A stretch of 64,000 bases of DNA from Hydractinia symbiolongicarpus (Eukaryota > Cnidaria > Hydrozoa > Anthoathecata > Hydractiniidae), in NCBI RefSeq assembly GCF_029227915.1, contig NC_079879.1:11596001-11660000 (forward strand). The letters run 5' to 3'. The notes under the pieces are model-generated. The model saw only the letters and a program-made list of their open reading frames with translations, was not told the DNA's origin and did no database searches. Positions 35,615 through 49,294 of the stretch are shown piece after piece; position 1 is the first letter of the stretch; each line of letters begins with the position of its first letter. A program made the translations under genes and the position numbers.

Positions 35615-36567
35615 AAGCTGTTCAACATTGCGTACAGAGGCCATAATGCGCGTGTTTTTATTGCTTATGGTGTTTATTCATTTGCTCGTGCTGCGCATGT
35701 GCGGGAATTACTAAACACCTCGATGACACAGATAAACTGGGGAAGCGCTCAGAAATTAAAACTGGAATGACCGTGGTTACAAAATCGCTTCAGTGTAATC
35801 AAAATAAAAGTAGGACTGTTCGTATTCTATCTACTTTGAGGAGACATCTCGGGTGAAAAAAAGATGATCATCAAACAAACAATCCGTAAAGAGATACTGG
35901 AGTTACTTCTTGCTGCTCGACAGTGATGACTATACAGAGATTTTTAGGCAACAAATCCGTTAATTCAACAATTCTCTCAATGCACTCTTGCCTGCATAGC
36001 TTGTTAGTATTTGCTTAAGATTGCACCTTAATTATCAGGAAGCGCGAACTTAGTACGACAAAGATGACTGTACTACAAGGCTTTTACTCATAAGAACGCT
36101 CAACATACCAAGATACTTCATCAAACGTTCTTGACTTTCCCGATTAGAATTTTCAAAATGTTTTTAAATTGTTTTTAACTTTCTCCTTATTTTGCAAATT
36201 TTGAACTTTAGAGGAGAATTTTAGTGCAACGATAAAAGAAGCTGTAACCTTCTCTGAAAACACGGGTATGTTTAGGGAAGACGTACTTTTCAAGACCTGG
36301 CCTGTCAAACGTTTGCGCAATGCAATTTGTCCGATGAAAAACTGCAACGGGTGCTTGTCTGGACCGAGAAAACTGAGTGTACGATGTCCCTGCAGTCCCG
36401 CTGCGATCATAATGATACTCAGTGCTTCCCAGCATTGACAAGGCCCTTAATCTTCTCAACATGATCTTAACTTTCGGAGTCTAGTTCCAAATGTACGTAT
36501 GGAGTGGTTCCTCGGGATTCTGCGTGACACCTCACATGGTGAGAAATATTCATTCTTTTAGCTAAAT

Positions 36568-36676
36568 CTTCCCGACCCCCAACCGAATCGAAAAATAACG
36601 AAATTGACGAACACCGTAGAGATGATACATACCTTAAGCTCAGGGACTTAGAAATAGTGTGAGTTTTTTTATCTGT
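36568..36676 (-). ncRNA. SL RNA gene copy 39 (S unit)
   Basis: Exon 36633-36676 has G29A (TAAGTCCC, closer to the Hydra core) and T39C, which removes one hairpin pair. Confidence 0.76.
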
Positions 36677-37310
36677 AACCTGTTCAACATTGCCTACAGA
36701 GGCCATAATGTGCATGTTTTTATTGCTTATGGTGTTGATTCATTTGCTCGTGCTGCGCATGTGCGCGAATTACTGTCATAAGAACGCTTAGCATGCCAAA
36801 ATACCTCAGCACACGTTGTTAACTTTCCCGATTTCAAATTTCAAAATGTTCACAAGTTGTTTAAAACTTTATTCCTATTTTGCCAGTTTTGAACTTTAAA
36901 GGAGAAATTCAGTGCAACGCTAAAAGAAGCAGAAATCTTTGACCATCCGTGGGACTGCTGCAGAAGCAAGGTAAAACTTGTAAGCAGTAACCTTCTCTAG
37001 GAACACGGGTATGCTTAGGAAAGACGTGTTTTTCAAGACCTGCCCTGTGTGAGGAATGCCCAATCCAAGATTTCCGATGGAAAACTGCAACGGGTGTTTG
37101 TCTGAACTGAGAAAACTGAGTCTACGATGTCCGCGCAGTACCAACGCATTCATAATAATACTCAGTGCTTCCCAGTATTGACAAGGCCTTTAATCTTCTC
37201 AACATGATCTTAACTTTCGGAGTCTAGTTCCAAATGTACGTATGGAGTGGTTCCTCGGGATTCTGCGTGACACCTCACATGGTGAAAAATATTCATTCTT
37301 TTAGCTAAAT

Positions 37311-37419
37311 GTTCCCGACCCCCAACCGAATCGAAAAATTTCGAAATTGACGAATACCGTAGAGATGATACATACCTTAAACTCAGGGACCTAGAAATAG
37401 TGTGAGTTTTTTTATCTGT
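37311..37419 (-). ncRNA. SL RNA gene copy 40 (L unit)
   Basis: Exon 37376-37419, majority sequence. Confidence 0.86.
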
Positions 37420-38372
37420 AAGCTGTTCAACATTGCGTACAGAGGCCATAATGCGCGTGTTTTTATTGCTTATGGTGTTTATTCATTTGCTCGTGCTGCG
37501 CATGTGCGGGAATTACTGAACACCTCGATGACACAGATAAACTGGGGAAGCGCTCAGAAATTAAAACTGGAATGACCGTGGTTACAAAATCGCTTCAGTG
37601 TAATCAAAATAAAAGTAGGACTGTTCGTATTCTATCTACTTTGAGGAGACATCTCGGGTGAAAAAAAGATGATCATCAAACAAACAATCCGTAAAGAGAT
37701 ACTGGAGTTACTTCTTGCTGCTCGACAATGATGACTATACAGAGATTTTTAGGCAACAAATCCGTTAATTCAACAATTCTCTCAATGCACTCTTGCCTGC
37801 ATAGCTTGTTAGTATTTGCTTAAGATTGCACCTTAATTATCAGGAAGCGCGAACTTAGTACGACAAAGATGACTGTACTACAAGGCTTTTACTCATAAGA
37901 ACGCTCAACATACGAAGATACTTCATCAAACGTTCTTGACTTTCCCGATTTGAATTTTCAAAATGTTCTTAAATTGTTTTTAACTTTCTCCTTATTTTGC
38001 AAATTTTGAACTTTAGAGGAGAATTTCAGTGCAACGATAAAAGAAGAAGTAACCTTCTCTGAAAACACGGGTATGCTTAGGGAAGACGTACTTTTCAAGA
38101 CCTGGCCTGTCAAACGTTTGCGCAATGCAATTTTTCCGATGAAAAACTGCAACGGGTGCTTGTCTGGACCGAGAAAACTGAGTGTACGATGTCCCTGCAG
38201 TCCCGCTGCGATCATAATGATACTCAGTGCTTCCCAGCATTGACAAGGCCCTTAATCTTCTCAACATGATCTTAACTTTCGGAGTCTAGTTCCAAATGTA
38301 CGTATGGAGCGGTTCCTTGGGATTCTGCGTGACACCTCACATGGTGAAAAATATTCATTCTTTTAGCTAAAT

Positions 38373-38481
38373 GTTCCCGACCCCCAACCGAATCGAAAAA
38401 TAACGAAATTGACGAATACCGTATAGATGATACATACCTTAAACTCAGGGACCTAGAAATAGTGTGAGTTTTTTTATCTGT
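38373..38481 (-). ncRNA. SL RNA gene copy 41 (S unit)
   Basis: Exon 38438-38481, majority sequence. Intron GTATAGATG on plus; upstream GGCCCTAATG. Confidence 0.84.
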
Positions 38482-39115
38482 AACCTGTTCAACATTGCCT
38501 ACAGAGGCCCTAATGTGCGTGTTTTTATTGTTTATGGTGTTGATTCATTTGCTCGTGCTGCGCATGTGCGCGAATTACTGTCATAAGAACGCTTAGCATG
38601 CCAAAATACCTCAGCACACGTTGTTAACTTTCACGATTTCAAATTTCAAAATGTTCACAAGTTGTTTAAAACTTTATTCCTATTTTGCCAGTTTTGAACT
38701 TTAAAGGAGAAATTCAGTGCAACGCTAAAAGAAGCAGAAATCTTTGACCATCCGTGGGACTGCTGCAGAAGCAAGGTAAAACTTGTAAGTAGTAACCTTC
38801 TCTAGGAACACGGGTATGCTTAGGAAAGACGTGCTTTTTAAGACCTGCCCTGTGTGAGGAATGCCCAATCCAAGATTTCCGATGGAAAACTGCAACGGGT
38901 GTTTGTCTGGACTGAGAAAACTGAGTCTACGATGTCCGCGCAGTACCGACGCATTCATAATGATACTCAGTGCTTCCCAGTATTGACAAGGCCTTTAATC
39001 TTCTCAACAAGATCTTAACTTTCGGAGTCGAGTTCCAAATGTACGTATGGAGTGGTTCCTCGGGAATCTGCGTGACACCTCACATGATGAAAAAAATTCA
39101 TTCTTTTAGCTAAAT

Positions 39116-39224
39116 GTTCCCGACCCCCAACCGAATCGAAAAATTTCGAAATTGACGAATACCGTAGAGATGATACATACCTTAAACTCAGGGACCTAGA
39201 AATAGTGTGAGTTTTTTTATCTGT
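39116..39224 (-). ncRNA. SL RNA gene copy 42 (L unit, promoter deletion)
   Basis: Exon 39181-39224, majority sequence. An 8-bp loss upstream (TTTGCTTCATGTGCGGG near 39291-39307) destroys the NRF1-like palindrome, making this a natural promoter mutant. The unit is 1,054 bp. Confidence 0.83.
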
Positions 39225-40169
39225 AACCTGTTCAACATTGCGTACAGAGGCCATAATGCGCGTGTTTTTATTGCTTATGGTGTTGATTCATTTGCTTCAT
39301 GTGCGGGAATTACTGAACACCTCGATGACACAGATAAACTGGGGAAGCGCTCAGAAATTAAAAGTGGAATGACCGTGGTTACAAAATCGCCTCAGTGTAA
39401 TCAAAATAAAAGTAGGACTGTTCGTATTCTATCTACTTTGAGGAGACATCTCGGGTGAAAAAAAGATGATCATCAAACAAACAATCCGTAAAGAGATACT
39501 GGAGTTACTTCTTGCTGCTCGACAATGATGACTATACAGAGATTTTTAGGCAACAAATCCGTTAATTCAACAATTCTCTCAGTGCACTCTTGCCTGCATA
39601 GCTTGTTAGTATTTGCTTAAGATTGCACCTTAATTATCAGGAAGCGCGAACTTAGTACGACAAAGATGACTGTACTACAAGGCTTTTACTCATAAGAACG
39701 CTCAACATACCAAGATACTTCATCAAACGTTCTTGACTTTCCCGATTTGAATTTTCAAAATGTTCTTAAATTGTTTTTAACTTTCTCCTTATTTTGCAAA
39801 TTTTGAACTTTAGAGGAGAATTTCAGTGCAACGATAAAAGAAGCTGTAACCTTCTCTGAAAACACGGGTATGCTTAGGGAAGACGTACTTTTCAAGACCT
39901 GGCCTGTCAAACGTTTTCGCAATGCAAGATTTCCGATGGAAAACTGCAACGGGTGTTTGTCTGGACTGAGAAAACTGAGTCTACGATGTCCGCGCAGTAC
40001 CGACGCATTCATAATAATACTCAGTGCTTTCCAGTATTGACAAGGCCTTTAATCTTCTCAACAAGATCTTAACTTTCGGAGTCGAGTTCCAAATGTACGT
40101 ATGGAGTGGTTCCTCGGGAATCTGCGTGACACCTCACATGGTGAAAAAAATTCATTCTTTTAGCTAAAT

Positions 40170-40277
40170 GTTCCGACCCCCAACCGAATCGAAAAATTTC
40201 GAAATTGACGAATACCGTAGAGATGATACATACCTTAAACTTAGGGACCTAGAAATAGTGTGAGTTTTTTTATCTGT
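40170..40277 (-). ncRNA. SL RNA gene copy 43 (L unit)
   Basis: Exon 40234-40277 has G36A, breaking the C16-G36 pair. One C is missing from the 3' G/C-rich segment, so the RNA is 108 nt. Confidence 0.74.
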
Positions 40278-41230
40278 AACCTGTTCAACATTGCGTACAG
40301 AGGCGATAATGCGCGTGTTTTTATTGCTGATGGTGTTTATTCATTTGCTCGTGCTGCGCATGTGCGGGAATTGCTGAACACCTCGATGACACAGATAAAC
40401 TGGGGAAGCGCTCAGAAATTAAAACTGGAATGACCGTGGTTACAAAATCGCTTCAGTGTAATCAAAATAAAAGTAGGACTGTTCGTATTCTATCTACTTT
40501 GAGGAGACATCTCGGGTGAAAAAAAGATGATCATCAAACAAACAATCCGTAAAGAGATACTGGAGTTACTTCTTGCTGCTCGACAATGATGACTATACAG
40601 AGATTTTTAGGCAACAAATCCGTTAATTCAACAATTCTCTCAATGCACTCTTGCCTGCATAGCTTGTTAGTATTTGCTTAAGATTGCACCTTAATTATCA
40701 GGAAGCGCGAACTTAGTACGACAAAGATGACTGTACTACAAGGCTTTTACTCATAAGAACGCTCAACATACGAAGATACTTCATCAAACGTTCTTGACTT
40801 TCCCGATTTGAATTTTCAAAATGTTCTTAAATTGTTTTTAACTTTCTCCTTATTTTGCAAATTTTGAACTTTAGAGGAGAATTTCAGTGCAACGATAAAA
40901 GAAGCTGTAACCTTCTCTGAAAACACGGGTATGCTTAGGGAAGACGTACTTTTCAAGACCTGGCCTGTCAAACGGTTGTGCAATGCAAGTTTTCCGATGA
41001 AAAACTGCAACGGGTGCTTGTCTGGACCGAGAAAACTGAGTCTACGATGTCCGCGCAGTACCGACGCATTCATAATGATACTCAGTGCTTCCCAGTATTG
41101 ACAAGGCCTTTAATCTTCTCAACATGATCTTAACTTTCGGAGTCGAGTTCCAAATGTACGTATGGAGTGGTTCCTCGGGATTCTGCGTGACACCTCACAT
41201 GGTGAAAAAAATTCATTCTTTTAGCTAAAT

Positions 41231-41339
41231 GTTCCCGACCCCCAACCGAATCGAAAAATAACGAAATTGACGAATACCGTAGAGATGATACATACCTTAA
41301 ACTCAGGGACCTAGAAATAGTGTGAGTTTTTTTATCTGT
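41231..41339 (-). ncRNA. SL RNA gene copy 44 (S unit)
   Basis: Exon 41296-41339, majority sequence. NRF1-like element changed to GCGCATGTGTG. Confidence 0.85.
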
Positions 41340-41973
41340 AACCTGTTCAACATTGCCTACAGAGGCCATAATGTGCGTGTTTTTATTGCTTATGGTGTTG
41401 ATTCATTTGCTCGTGCTGCGCATGTGTGAGAATTACTGTCATAAGAACGCTTAGCATGCCAAAATACCTCAGCACACGTTGTTAACTTTCCCGATTTAAA
41501 ATTTCAAAATGTTCACAAGTTGTTTAAAACTTTATTCCTGTTTTGCCAGTTTTGAACTTTAAAGGAGAAATTCAGTGCAACGCTAAAAGAAGCAGAAATC
41601 TTTGACCATCCGTGGGACTGCTGCAGAAGCAAGGTAAAACTTGTAAGCAGTAACCTTCTCTAGGAACACGGGTATGCTTAGGAAAGACGTGCTTTTTAAG
41701 ACCTGCCCTGTGTGAGGAATGCCCAATCCAAGATTTCCGATGGAAAACTGCAACGGGTGTTTGTCTGGACTGAGAAAACTGAGTCTACGATGTCCGCGCA
41801 GTACCGACGCATTCATAATGATACTCAGTGCTTCCCAGTATTGACAAGGCCTTTAATCTTCTCAACAAGATCTTAACTTTCGGAGTCGAGTTCCAAATGT
41901 ACGTATGGAGTGGTTCCTCGGGAATCTGCGTGACACCTCACATGGTGAAAAAAATTCATTCCTTTAGCTAAAT

Positions 41974-42082
41974 GTTCCCGACCCCCAACCGAATCGAAAA
42001 ATTTCGAAATTGACAAATACCGTAGAGATTATACATACCTTAAACTCAGGGACCTAGAAATAGTGTGAGTTTTTTTATCTTT
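41974..42082 (-). ncRNA. SL RNA gene copy 45 (L unit)
   Basis: Exon 42039-42082 has C2A (5' AAAG). It shares GACAAATACC and GATTATACAT intron markers with copies 50, 53 and 59. Confidence 0.78.
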
Positions 42083-43034
42083 AACCTGTTCAACATTGCG
42101 TACAGAGGCCATAATGCGCGTGCTTTTATTGTTTATGGTGTTGATTCATTTGCTCGTGCTGCGCATGTGCGGGAATTACTGAACACCTCGATGACACAGA
42201 TAAACTGGGGAAGCGCTCAGAAATTAAAACTGGAATGACCGTGGTTACAAAATCGCTTCAGTGCAATCAAAATAAAAGTAGGACTGTTCGTATTCTATCT
42301 ACTTTGAGGAGACATCTCGGGTGAAAAAAAGATGATCATCAAACAAACAATCCGTAAAGAGATAGTGGAGTTACTTCTTGCTGCTCGACAATGATGACTA
42401 TACAGAGATTTTTAGGCAACAAATCCGTTAATTCAACAATTCTCTCAGTGCACTCTTGCCTGCATAGCTTGTTATATTTGCTTAAGATTGCACCTTAATT
42501 ATCAGGAAGCGCGAACTTAGTACGACAAAGATGACTGTACTACAAGGCTTTTACTCATAAGAACGCTCAACATACCAAGATACTTCATCAAACGTTCTTG
42601 ACTTTCCCGATTTGAATTTTCAAAATGTTCTTAAATTGTTTTTAACTTTCTCCTTATTTTGCAAATTTTGAACTTTAGAGGAGAATTTCAGTGCAACGAT
42701 AAAAGAAGCTGTAACCTTCTCTGAAAACACGGGTATGCTTAGGGAAGACGTACTTTTCAAGACCTGGCCTGTCAAACGTTTGCGCAATGCAATTTTTCCG
42801 ATGAAAACCTGCAACGGGTGCTTGTCTGGACCGAGAAAACTGAGTGTACGATGTCCCTGCAGTCCCGCTGCGATCATAATGATACTCAGTGCTTCCCAGC
42901 ATTGACAAGGCCCTTAATCTTCTCAACATGATCTTAACTTTCGGAGTCTAGTTCCAAATGTACGTATGGAGTGGTTCCTCGGGATTCTGCGTGGCACCTC
43001 ACATGGTGAAAAAAAATCATTCTTTTAGCTAAAT

Positions 43035-43143
43035 GTTCCCGACCCCCAACCGAATTGAAAAATAACGAAATTGACGAATACCGTAGAGATGATACATACC
43101 TTAAACTCAGGGACCTAGAAATAGTGTGAGTTTTTTTATCTGT
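43035..43143 (-). ncRNA. SL RNA gene copy 46 (S unit)
   Basis: Exon 43100-43143, majority sequence. GAATTGAAAAAT (plus) replaces GAATCGAAAAAT at the Sm-like site. Confidence 0.84.
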
Positions 43144-43777
43144 AACCTGTTCAACATTGCCTACAGAGGCCATAATGTGCGTGTTTTTATCGCTTATGGT
43201 GTTGATTCATTTGCTCGTGCTGCGCATGTGCGAGAATTACTGTCATAAGAACGCTTAGCATGCCAAAATACCTCAGCACACGTTGTTAACTTTCCCGATT
43301 TCAAATTTCAAAATGTTCACAAGTTGTTTAAAACTTTATTCCTATTTTGCCAGTTTTGAACTTTAAAGGAGAAATTCAGTGCAACGCTAAAAGAAGCAGA
43401 AATCTTTGACCATCCGTGGGACTGCTGCAGAAGCAAGGTAAAACTTGTAAGCAGTAACCTTCTCTAGGAACACGGGTATGCTTAGGAAAGACGTGCTTTT
43501 TAAGACCTGTCCTGTGTGAGGAATGCCCAATCCAAGATTTCCGATGGAAAACTGCAACGGGTGTTTGTCTGGACTGAGAAAACTGAGTCTACGATGTCCG
43601 CGCAGTACCGACGCATTCATAATGATACTCAGTGCTTCCCAGTATTGACAAGGCCTTTAATCTTCTCAACAAGATCTTAACTTTCGGAGTCGAGTTCCAA
43701 CAGTACGTATGGAGTGGTTTCTCGGGAATCTGCGTGACACCTCACATGGTGAAAAATATTCATCCTTTTAGGTATAT

Positions 43778-43886
43778 CTTCCCGACCCCCAACCGAAACG
43801 AAAAATAACGAAATTGACGAACACCGTAGAGATGATACATACCTTAAACTCAGGGACCTAGAAATAGTGTGAGTTTTTTTATCTGT
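43778..43886 (-). ncRNA. SL RNA gene copy 47 (S unit)
   Basis: Exon 43843-43886, majority sequence. The 3' box is altered (TTTAGGTATATC on plus), as in copies 48 and 51. Confidence 0.83.
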
Positions 43887-44520
43887 AACCTGTTCAACAT
43901 TGCCTACAGAGGCCATAATGTGCGTGTTTTTATTGCTTATGGTGTTGATTCATTTGCTCGTGCTGCGCATGTGCGCGAATTACTGTCATAAGAACGCTTA
44001 GCATGCCAAAATACCTCAGCACACGTTGTTAACTTTCCCGATTTCAAATTTCAAAATGTTCACAAGTTGTTTAAAACTTTATTCCTATTTTGCCAGTTTT
44101 GAACTTTAAAGGAGAAATTCAGTGCAACGCTAAAAGAAGCAGAAATCTTTGACCATCCGTGGGACTGCTGCAGAAGCAAGGTAAAACTTGTAAGCAGTAA
44201 CCTTCTCTAGGAACACGGGTATGCTTAGGAAAGACGTGCTTTTTAAGACCTGTCCTGTGTGAGGAATGCCCAATCCAAGATTTCCGATGGAAAACTGCAA
44301 CGGGTGTTTGTCTGGACTGAGAAAACTGAGTCTACGATGTCCGCGCAGTACCGACGCATTCATAATGATACTCAGTGCTTCCCAGTATTGACAAGGCCTT
44401 TAATCTTCTCAACAAGATCTTAACTTTCGGAGTCGAGTTCCAACAGTACGTATGGAGTGGTTTCTCGGGAATCTGCGTGACACCTCACATGGTGAAAAAT
44501 ATTCATCCTTTTAGGTATAT

Positions 44521-44629
44521 CTTCCCGACCCCCAACCGAATCGAAAAATAACGAAATTGACGAACACCGTAGAGATGATACATACCTTAAACTCAGGGAC
44601 CTAGAAATAGTGTGAGTTTTTTTATCTGT
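44521..44629 (-). ncRNA. SL RNA gene copy 48 (S unit)
   Basis: Exon 44586-44629, majority sequence. Altered 3' box. The unit is almost identical to unit 47. Confidence 0.83.
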
Positions 44630-45263
44630 AACCTGTTCAACATTGCCTACAGAGGCCATAATGTGCGTGTTTTTATTGCTTATGGTGTTGATTCATTTGC
44701 TCGTGCTGCGCATGTGCGCGAATTACTGTCATAAGAACGCTTAGCATGCCAAAATACCTCAGCACACGTTGTTAACTTTCCCGATTTCAAATTTCAAAAT
44801 GTTCACAAGTTGTTTAAAACCTTATTCCTATTTTGCCAGTTTTGAACTTTAAAGGAGAAATTCAGTGCAACGCTAAAAGAAGCAGAAATCTTTGACCATC
44901 CTTGGGACTGCTGCAGAAGCAAGGTAAAACTTGTAAGCATTAACCTTCTCTAGGAACACGCGTACGCTTAGGAAAGACGTGCTTTTTAAGACCTGCCCTG
45001 TGTGAGGAATACCCAATCCAAGATTTCCGATGGAAAACTGCAACGGGTGTTTGTCTGGACTGAGAAAACTGAGTCTACGATGTCCGCGCAGTACCAACGC
45101 ATTCATAATGATACTCAGTGCTTCCCAGTATTGACAAGGCCTTTAATCTTCTCAACATGATCTTAACTTTCGGAGTCTAGTTCCAAATGTACGTATGGAG
45201 TGGTTCCTCGGGATTCTGCGTGACACCTCACATTGTGAAAAATATTCATTCTTTTAGCTAAAT

Positions 45264-45372
45264 GTTCCCGACCCCCAACCGAATCTAAAAATAACGAAAT
45301 TGACGAATACCGTAGAGATGATACATACCTTAAACTCAGGGACCTAGAAAAAGTGTGAGTTTTTTTATCTGT
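45264..45372 (-). ncRNA. SL RNA gene copy 49 (S unit)
   Basis: Exon 45329-45372 has A22T, lengthening the loop U-run. The Sm-flanking base is changed (GAATCTAAAAATAACG on plus). Confidence 0.77.
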
Positions 45373-46006
45373 AACCTGTTCAACATTGCCTACAGAGGCC
45401 ATAATGTGCGTGTTTTTATTGCTTATGGTGTTGATTCATTTGCTCGTGCTGCGCATGTGCGCGAATTACTGTCATAAGAAAGCTTAGCATGTCAAAATAC
45501 CTCAGCACACGTTGTTAACTTTCCCGATTTCAAATTTCAAAATGTTCACAAGTTGTTTAAAACTTTATTCCTATTTTGCCAGCTTTGAACTTTAAAGGAG
45601 AAATTCAGTGCAACGCTAAAAGAAGCAGAAATCTTTGACCATCCGTGGGACTGCTGCAGAAGCAAGGTAAAACTTGTAAGCACTAACCTTCTCTAGGAAC
45701 ACGGGTATGCTTAGGAAAGACGTGCTTTTTAAGACCTGCCCTGTGTGAGGAATGCCCAATCCAAGATTTCCGATGGAAAACTGCAACGGGTGTTTGTCTG
45801 GACTAAGAAAACTGAGTATACGATGTCCGCGCAGTACCGACGCATTCATAATGATACTCAGTGCTTCCCAGTATTGACAAGGCCTTTAATCTTCTCAACA
45901 AGATCTTAACTTTCGGAGTCGAGTTCCAAATGTACGTATGGAGTGGTTCCTCGGGAATCTGCGTGACACCTCAGATGGTGAAAAAAATTCATTCTTTTAG
46001 CTAAAT

Positions 46007-46115
46007 GTTCCCGACCCCCAACCGAATCGAAAAATTTCGAAATTAACAAATACCGTAGAGATTATACATACCTTAAACTCAGGGACCTAGAAATAGTGTG
46101 AGTTTTTTTATCTTT
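46007..46115 (-). ncRNA. SL RNA gene copy 50 (S-length chimeric unit)
   Basis: Exon 46072-46115 has C2A. L-type RNA half with AATTAACAAATACC (plus) fused to an S spacer. Confidence 0.77.
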
Positions 46116-46749
46116 AACCTGTTCAACATTGCGTACAGAGGCCATAATGCGCGTGTTTTTATTGCTTATGGTGTTGATTCATTTGCTCGTGCTGCGCATG
46201 TGCGCGAATTACTGTCATAAGAACGCTTAGCATGCCAAAATACCTCAGCACACGTTGTTAACTTTCCCGATTTCAAATTTCAAAATGTTCACAAGTTGTT
46301 TAAAACTTTATTCCTATTTTGCCAGTTTTGAACTTTAAAGGAGAAATTCAGTGCAACGCTAAAAGAAGCAGAAATCTTTGACCATCCGTGGGACTGCTGC
46401 AGAAGCAAGGTAAAACTTGTAAGCAGTAACCTTCTCTAGGAACACGGGTATGCTTAGGAAAGACGTGCTTTTTAAGACCTGTCCTGTGTGAGGAATGCCC
46501 AATCCAAGATTTCCGATGGAAAACTGCAACGGGTGTTTGTCTGGACTGAGAAAACTGAGTCTACGATGTCCGCGCAGTACCGACGCATTCATAATGATAC
46601 TCAGTGCTTCCCAGTATTGACAAGGCCTTTAATCTTCTCAACAAGATCTTAACTTTCGGAGTCGAGTTCCAACAGTACGTATGGAGTGGTTTCTCGGGAA
46701 TCTGCGTGACACCTCACATGGTGAAAAATATTCATCCTTTTAGGTATAT

Positions 46750-46858
46750 CTTCCCGACCCCCAACCGAATCGAAAAATAACGAAATTGACGAACACCGTA
46801 GAGATGATACATACCTTAAACTCAGGGACCTAGAAATAGTGTGAGTTTTTTTATCTGT
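46750..46858 (-). ncRNA. SL RNA gene copy 51 (S unit)
   Basis: Exon 46815-46858, majority sequence. Duplicate of copy 48 with the altered 3' box. Confidence 0.83.
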
Positions 46859-47492
46859 AACCTGTTCAACATTGCCTACAGAGGCCATAATGTGCGTGTT
46901 TTTATTGCTTATGGTGTTGATTCATTTGCTCGTGCTGCGCATGTGCGCGAATTACTGTCATAAGAACGCTTAGCATGCCAAAATACCTCAGCACACGTTG
47001 TTAACTTTCCCGATTTCAAATTTCAAAATGTTCACAAGTTGTTTAAAACTTTATTCCTATTTTGCCAGTTTTGAACTTTAAAGGAGAAATTCAGTGCAAC
47101 GCTAAAAGAAGCAGAAATCTTTGACCATCCTTGGGACTGCTGCAGAAGCAAGGTAAAACTTGTAAGCATTAACCTTCTCTAGGAACACGCGTACGCTTAG
47201 GAAAGACGTGCTTTTTAAGACCTGCCCTGTGTGAGGAATACCCAATCCAAGATTTCCGATGGAAAACTGCAACGGGTGTTTGTCTGGACTGAGAAAACTG
47301 AGTCTACGATGTCCGCGCAGTACCAACGCATTCATAATGATACTCAGTGCTTCCCAGTATTGACAAGGCCTTTAATCTTCTCAACATGATCTTAACTTTC
47401 GGAGTCTAGTTCCAAATGTACGTATGGAGTGGTTCCTCGGGATTCTGCGTGACACCTCACATTGTGAAAAATATTCATTCTTTTAGCTAAAT

Positions 47493-47601
47493 GTTCCCGA
47501 CCCCCAACCGAATCTAAAAATAACGAAATTGACGAATACCGTAGAGATGATACATACCTTAAACTCAGGGACCTAGAAAAAGTGTGAGTTTTTTTATCTG
47601 T
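47493..47601 (-). ncRNA. SL RNA gene copy 52 (S unit)
   Basis: Exon 47558-47601 with A22T, duplicate of copy 49. Confidence 0.77.
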
Positions 47602-48235
47602 AACCTGTTCAACATTGCCTACAGAGGCCATAATGTGCGTGTTTTTATTGCTTATGGTGTTGATTCATTTGCTCGTGCTGCGCATGTGCGCGAATTACTG
47701 TCATAAGAAAGCTTAGCATGTCAAAATACCTCAGCACACGTTGTTAACTTTCCCGATTTCAAATTTCAAAATGTTCACAAGTTGTTTAAAACTTTATTCC
47801 TATTTTGCCAGCTTTGAACTTTAAAGGAGAAATTCAGTGCAACGCTAAAAGAAGCAGAAATCTTTGACCATCCGTGGGACTGCTGCAGAAGCAAGGTAAA
47901 ACTTGTAAGCAGTAACCTTCTCTAGGAACACGGGTATGCTTAGGAAAGACGTGCTTTTTAAGACCTGCCCTGTGTGAGGAATGCCCAATCCAAGATTTCC
48001 GATGGAAAACTGCAACGGGTGTTTGTCTGGACTAAGAAAACTGAGTATACGATGTCCGCGCAGTACCGACGCATTCATAATGATACTCAGTGCTTCCCAG
48101 TATTGACAAGGCCTTTAATCTTCTCAACAAGATCTTAACTTTCGGAGTCGAGTTCCAAATGTACGTATGGAGTGGTTCCTCGGGAATCTGCGTGACACCT
48201 CAGATGGTGAAAAAAATTCATTCTTTTAGCTAAAT

Positions 48236-48344
48236 GTTCCCGACCCCCAACCGAATCGAAAAATTTCGAAATTAACAAATACCGTAGAGATTATACATAC
48301 CTTAAACTCAGGGACCTAGAAATAGTGTGAGTTTTTTTATCTTT
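48236..48344 (-). ncRNA. SL RNA gene copy 53 (L unit)
   Basis: Exon 48301-48344 with C2A. Confidence 0.78.
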
Positions 48345-49294
48345 AACCTGTTCAACATTGCGTACAGAGGCCATAATGCGCGTGTTTTTATTGCTTATGG
48401 TGTTGATTCATTTGCTCGTGCTGCGCATGTGCGGGAATTACTGAACACCTCGATGACACAGATAAACTGGGAAAGCGCTCAGAAATTAAAACTGGAATGA
48501 CCGTGGTTACAAAATCGCTTCAGTGTAATCAAAATAAAAGTAGGACTGTTCGTATTCTATCTACTTTGAGGAGACATCTCGGGTGAAAAAAAGATGATCA
48601 TCAAACAAACAATCCGTAAAGAGATAGTGGAGTTACTTCTTGCTGCTCGACAATGATGACTATACAGAGATTTTTAGGCAACAAATCCGTTAATTCAACA
48701 ATTCTCTCAGTGCACTCTTGCCTGCATAGCTTGTTATATTTGCTTAAGATTGCACCTTAATTATCAGGAAGCGCGAACTTAGTACGACAAAGATGACTGT
48801 ACTACAAGGCTTTTACTCATAAGAACGCTCAACATACCAAGATACTTCATCAAACGTTCTTGACTTTCCCGATTTGAATTTTCAAAATGTTCTTAAATTG
48901 TTTTTAACTTTCTCCTTATTTTGCAAATTTTGAACTTTAGAGGAGAATTTCAGTGCAACGATAAAAGAAGCTGTAACCTTCTCTGAAAACACGGGTATGC
49001 TTAGGGAACACGTACTTTTCAAGACCTGGCCTGTCAAACGTTTGCGCAATGCAATTTTTCCGATGAAAACCTGCAACGGGTGCTTGTCTGGACCGAGAAA
49101 ACTGAGTGTACGATGTCCCTGCAGTCCCGCTGCGATCATAATGATACTCAGTGCTTCCCAGCATTGACAAGGCCCTTAATCTTCTCAACATGATCATAAC
49201 TTTCGGAGTCTAGTTCCAAATGTACGTATGGAGTGGTTCCTCGGGATTCTGCGTGACACCTCACATGGTGAAAAAATCATTCTTTTAGCTAAAT

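Larger units (their letters stand above)
43977..48434. repeat. higher-order tandem duplication, period 2,229 bp (three S-length units)
   Basis: About 43977-46205 is repeated at 46206-48434. Pairs are copies 48/51, 49/52 and 50/53, sharing the altered 3' box, A22T exons and C2A exons respectively. Unit 50 has an L-type RNA half joined to an S spacer, placing the crossover junction at about 46150-46203. Confidence 0.9.
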
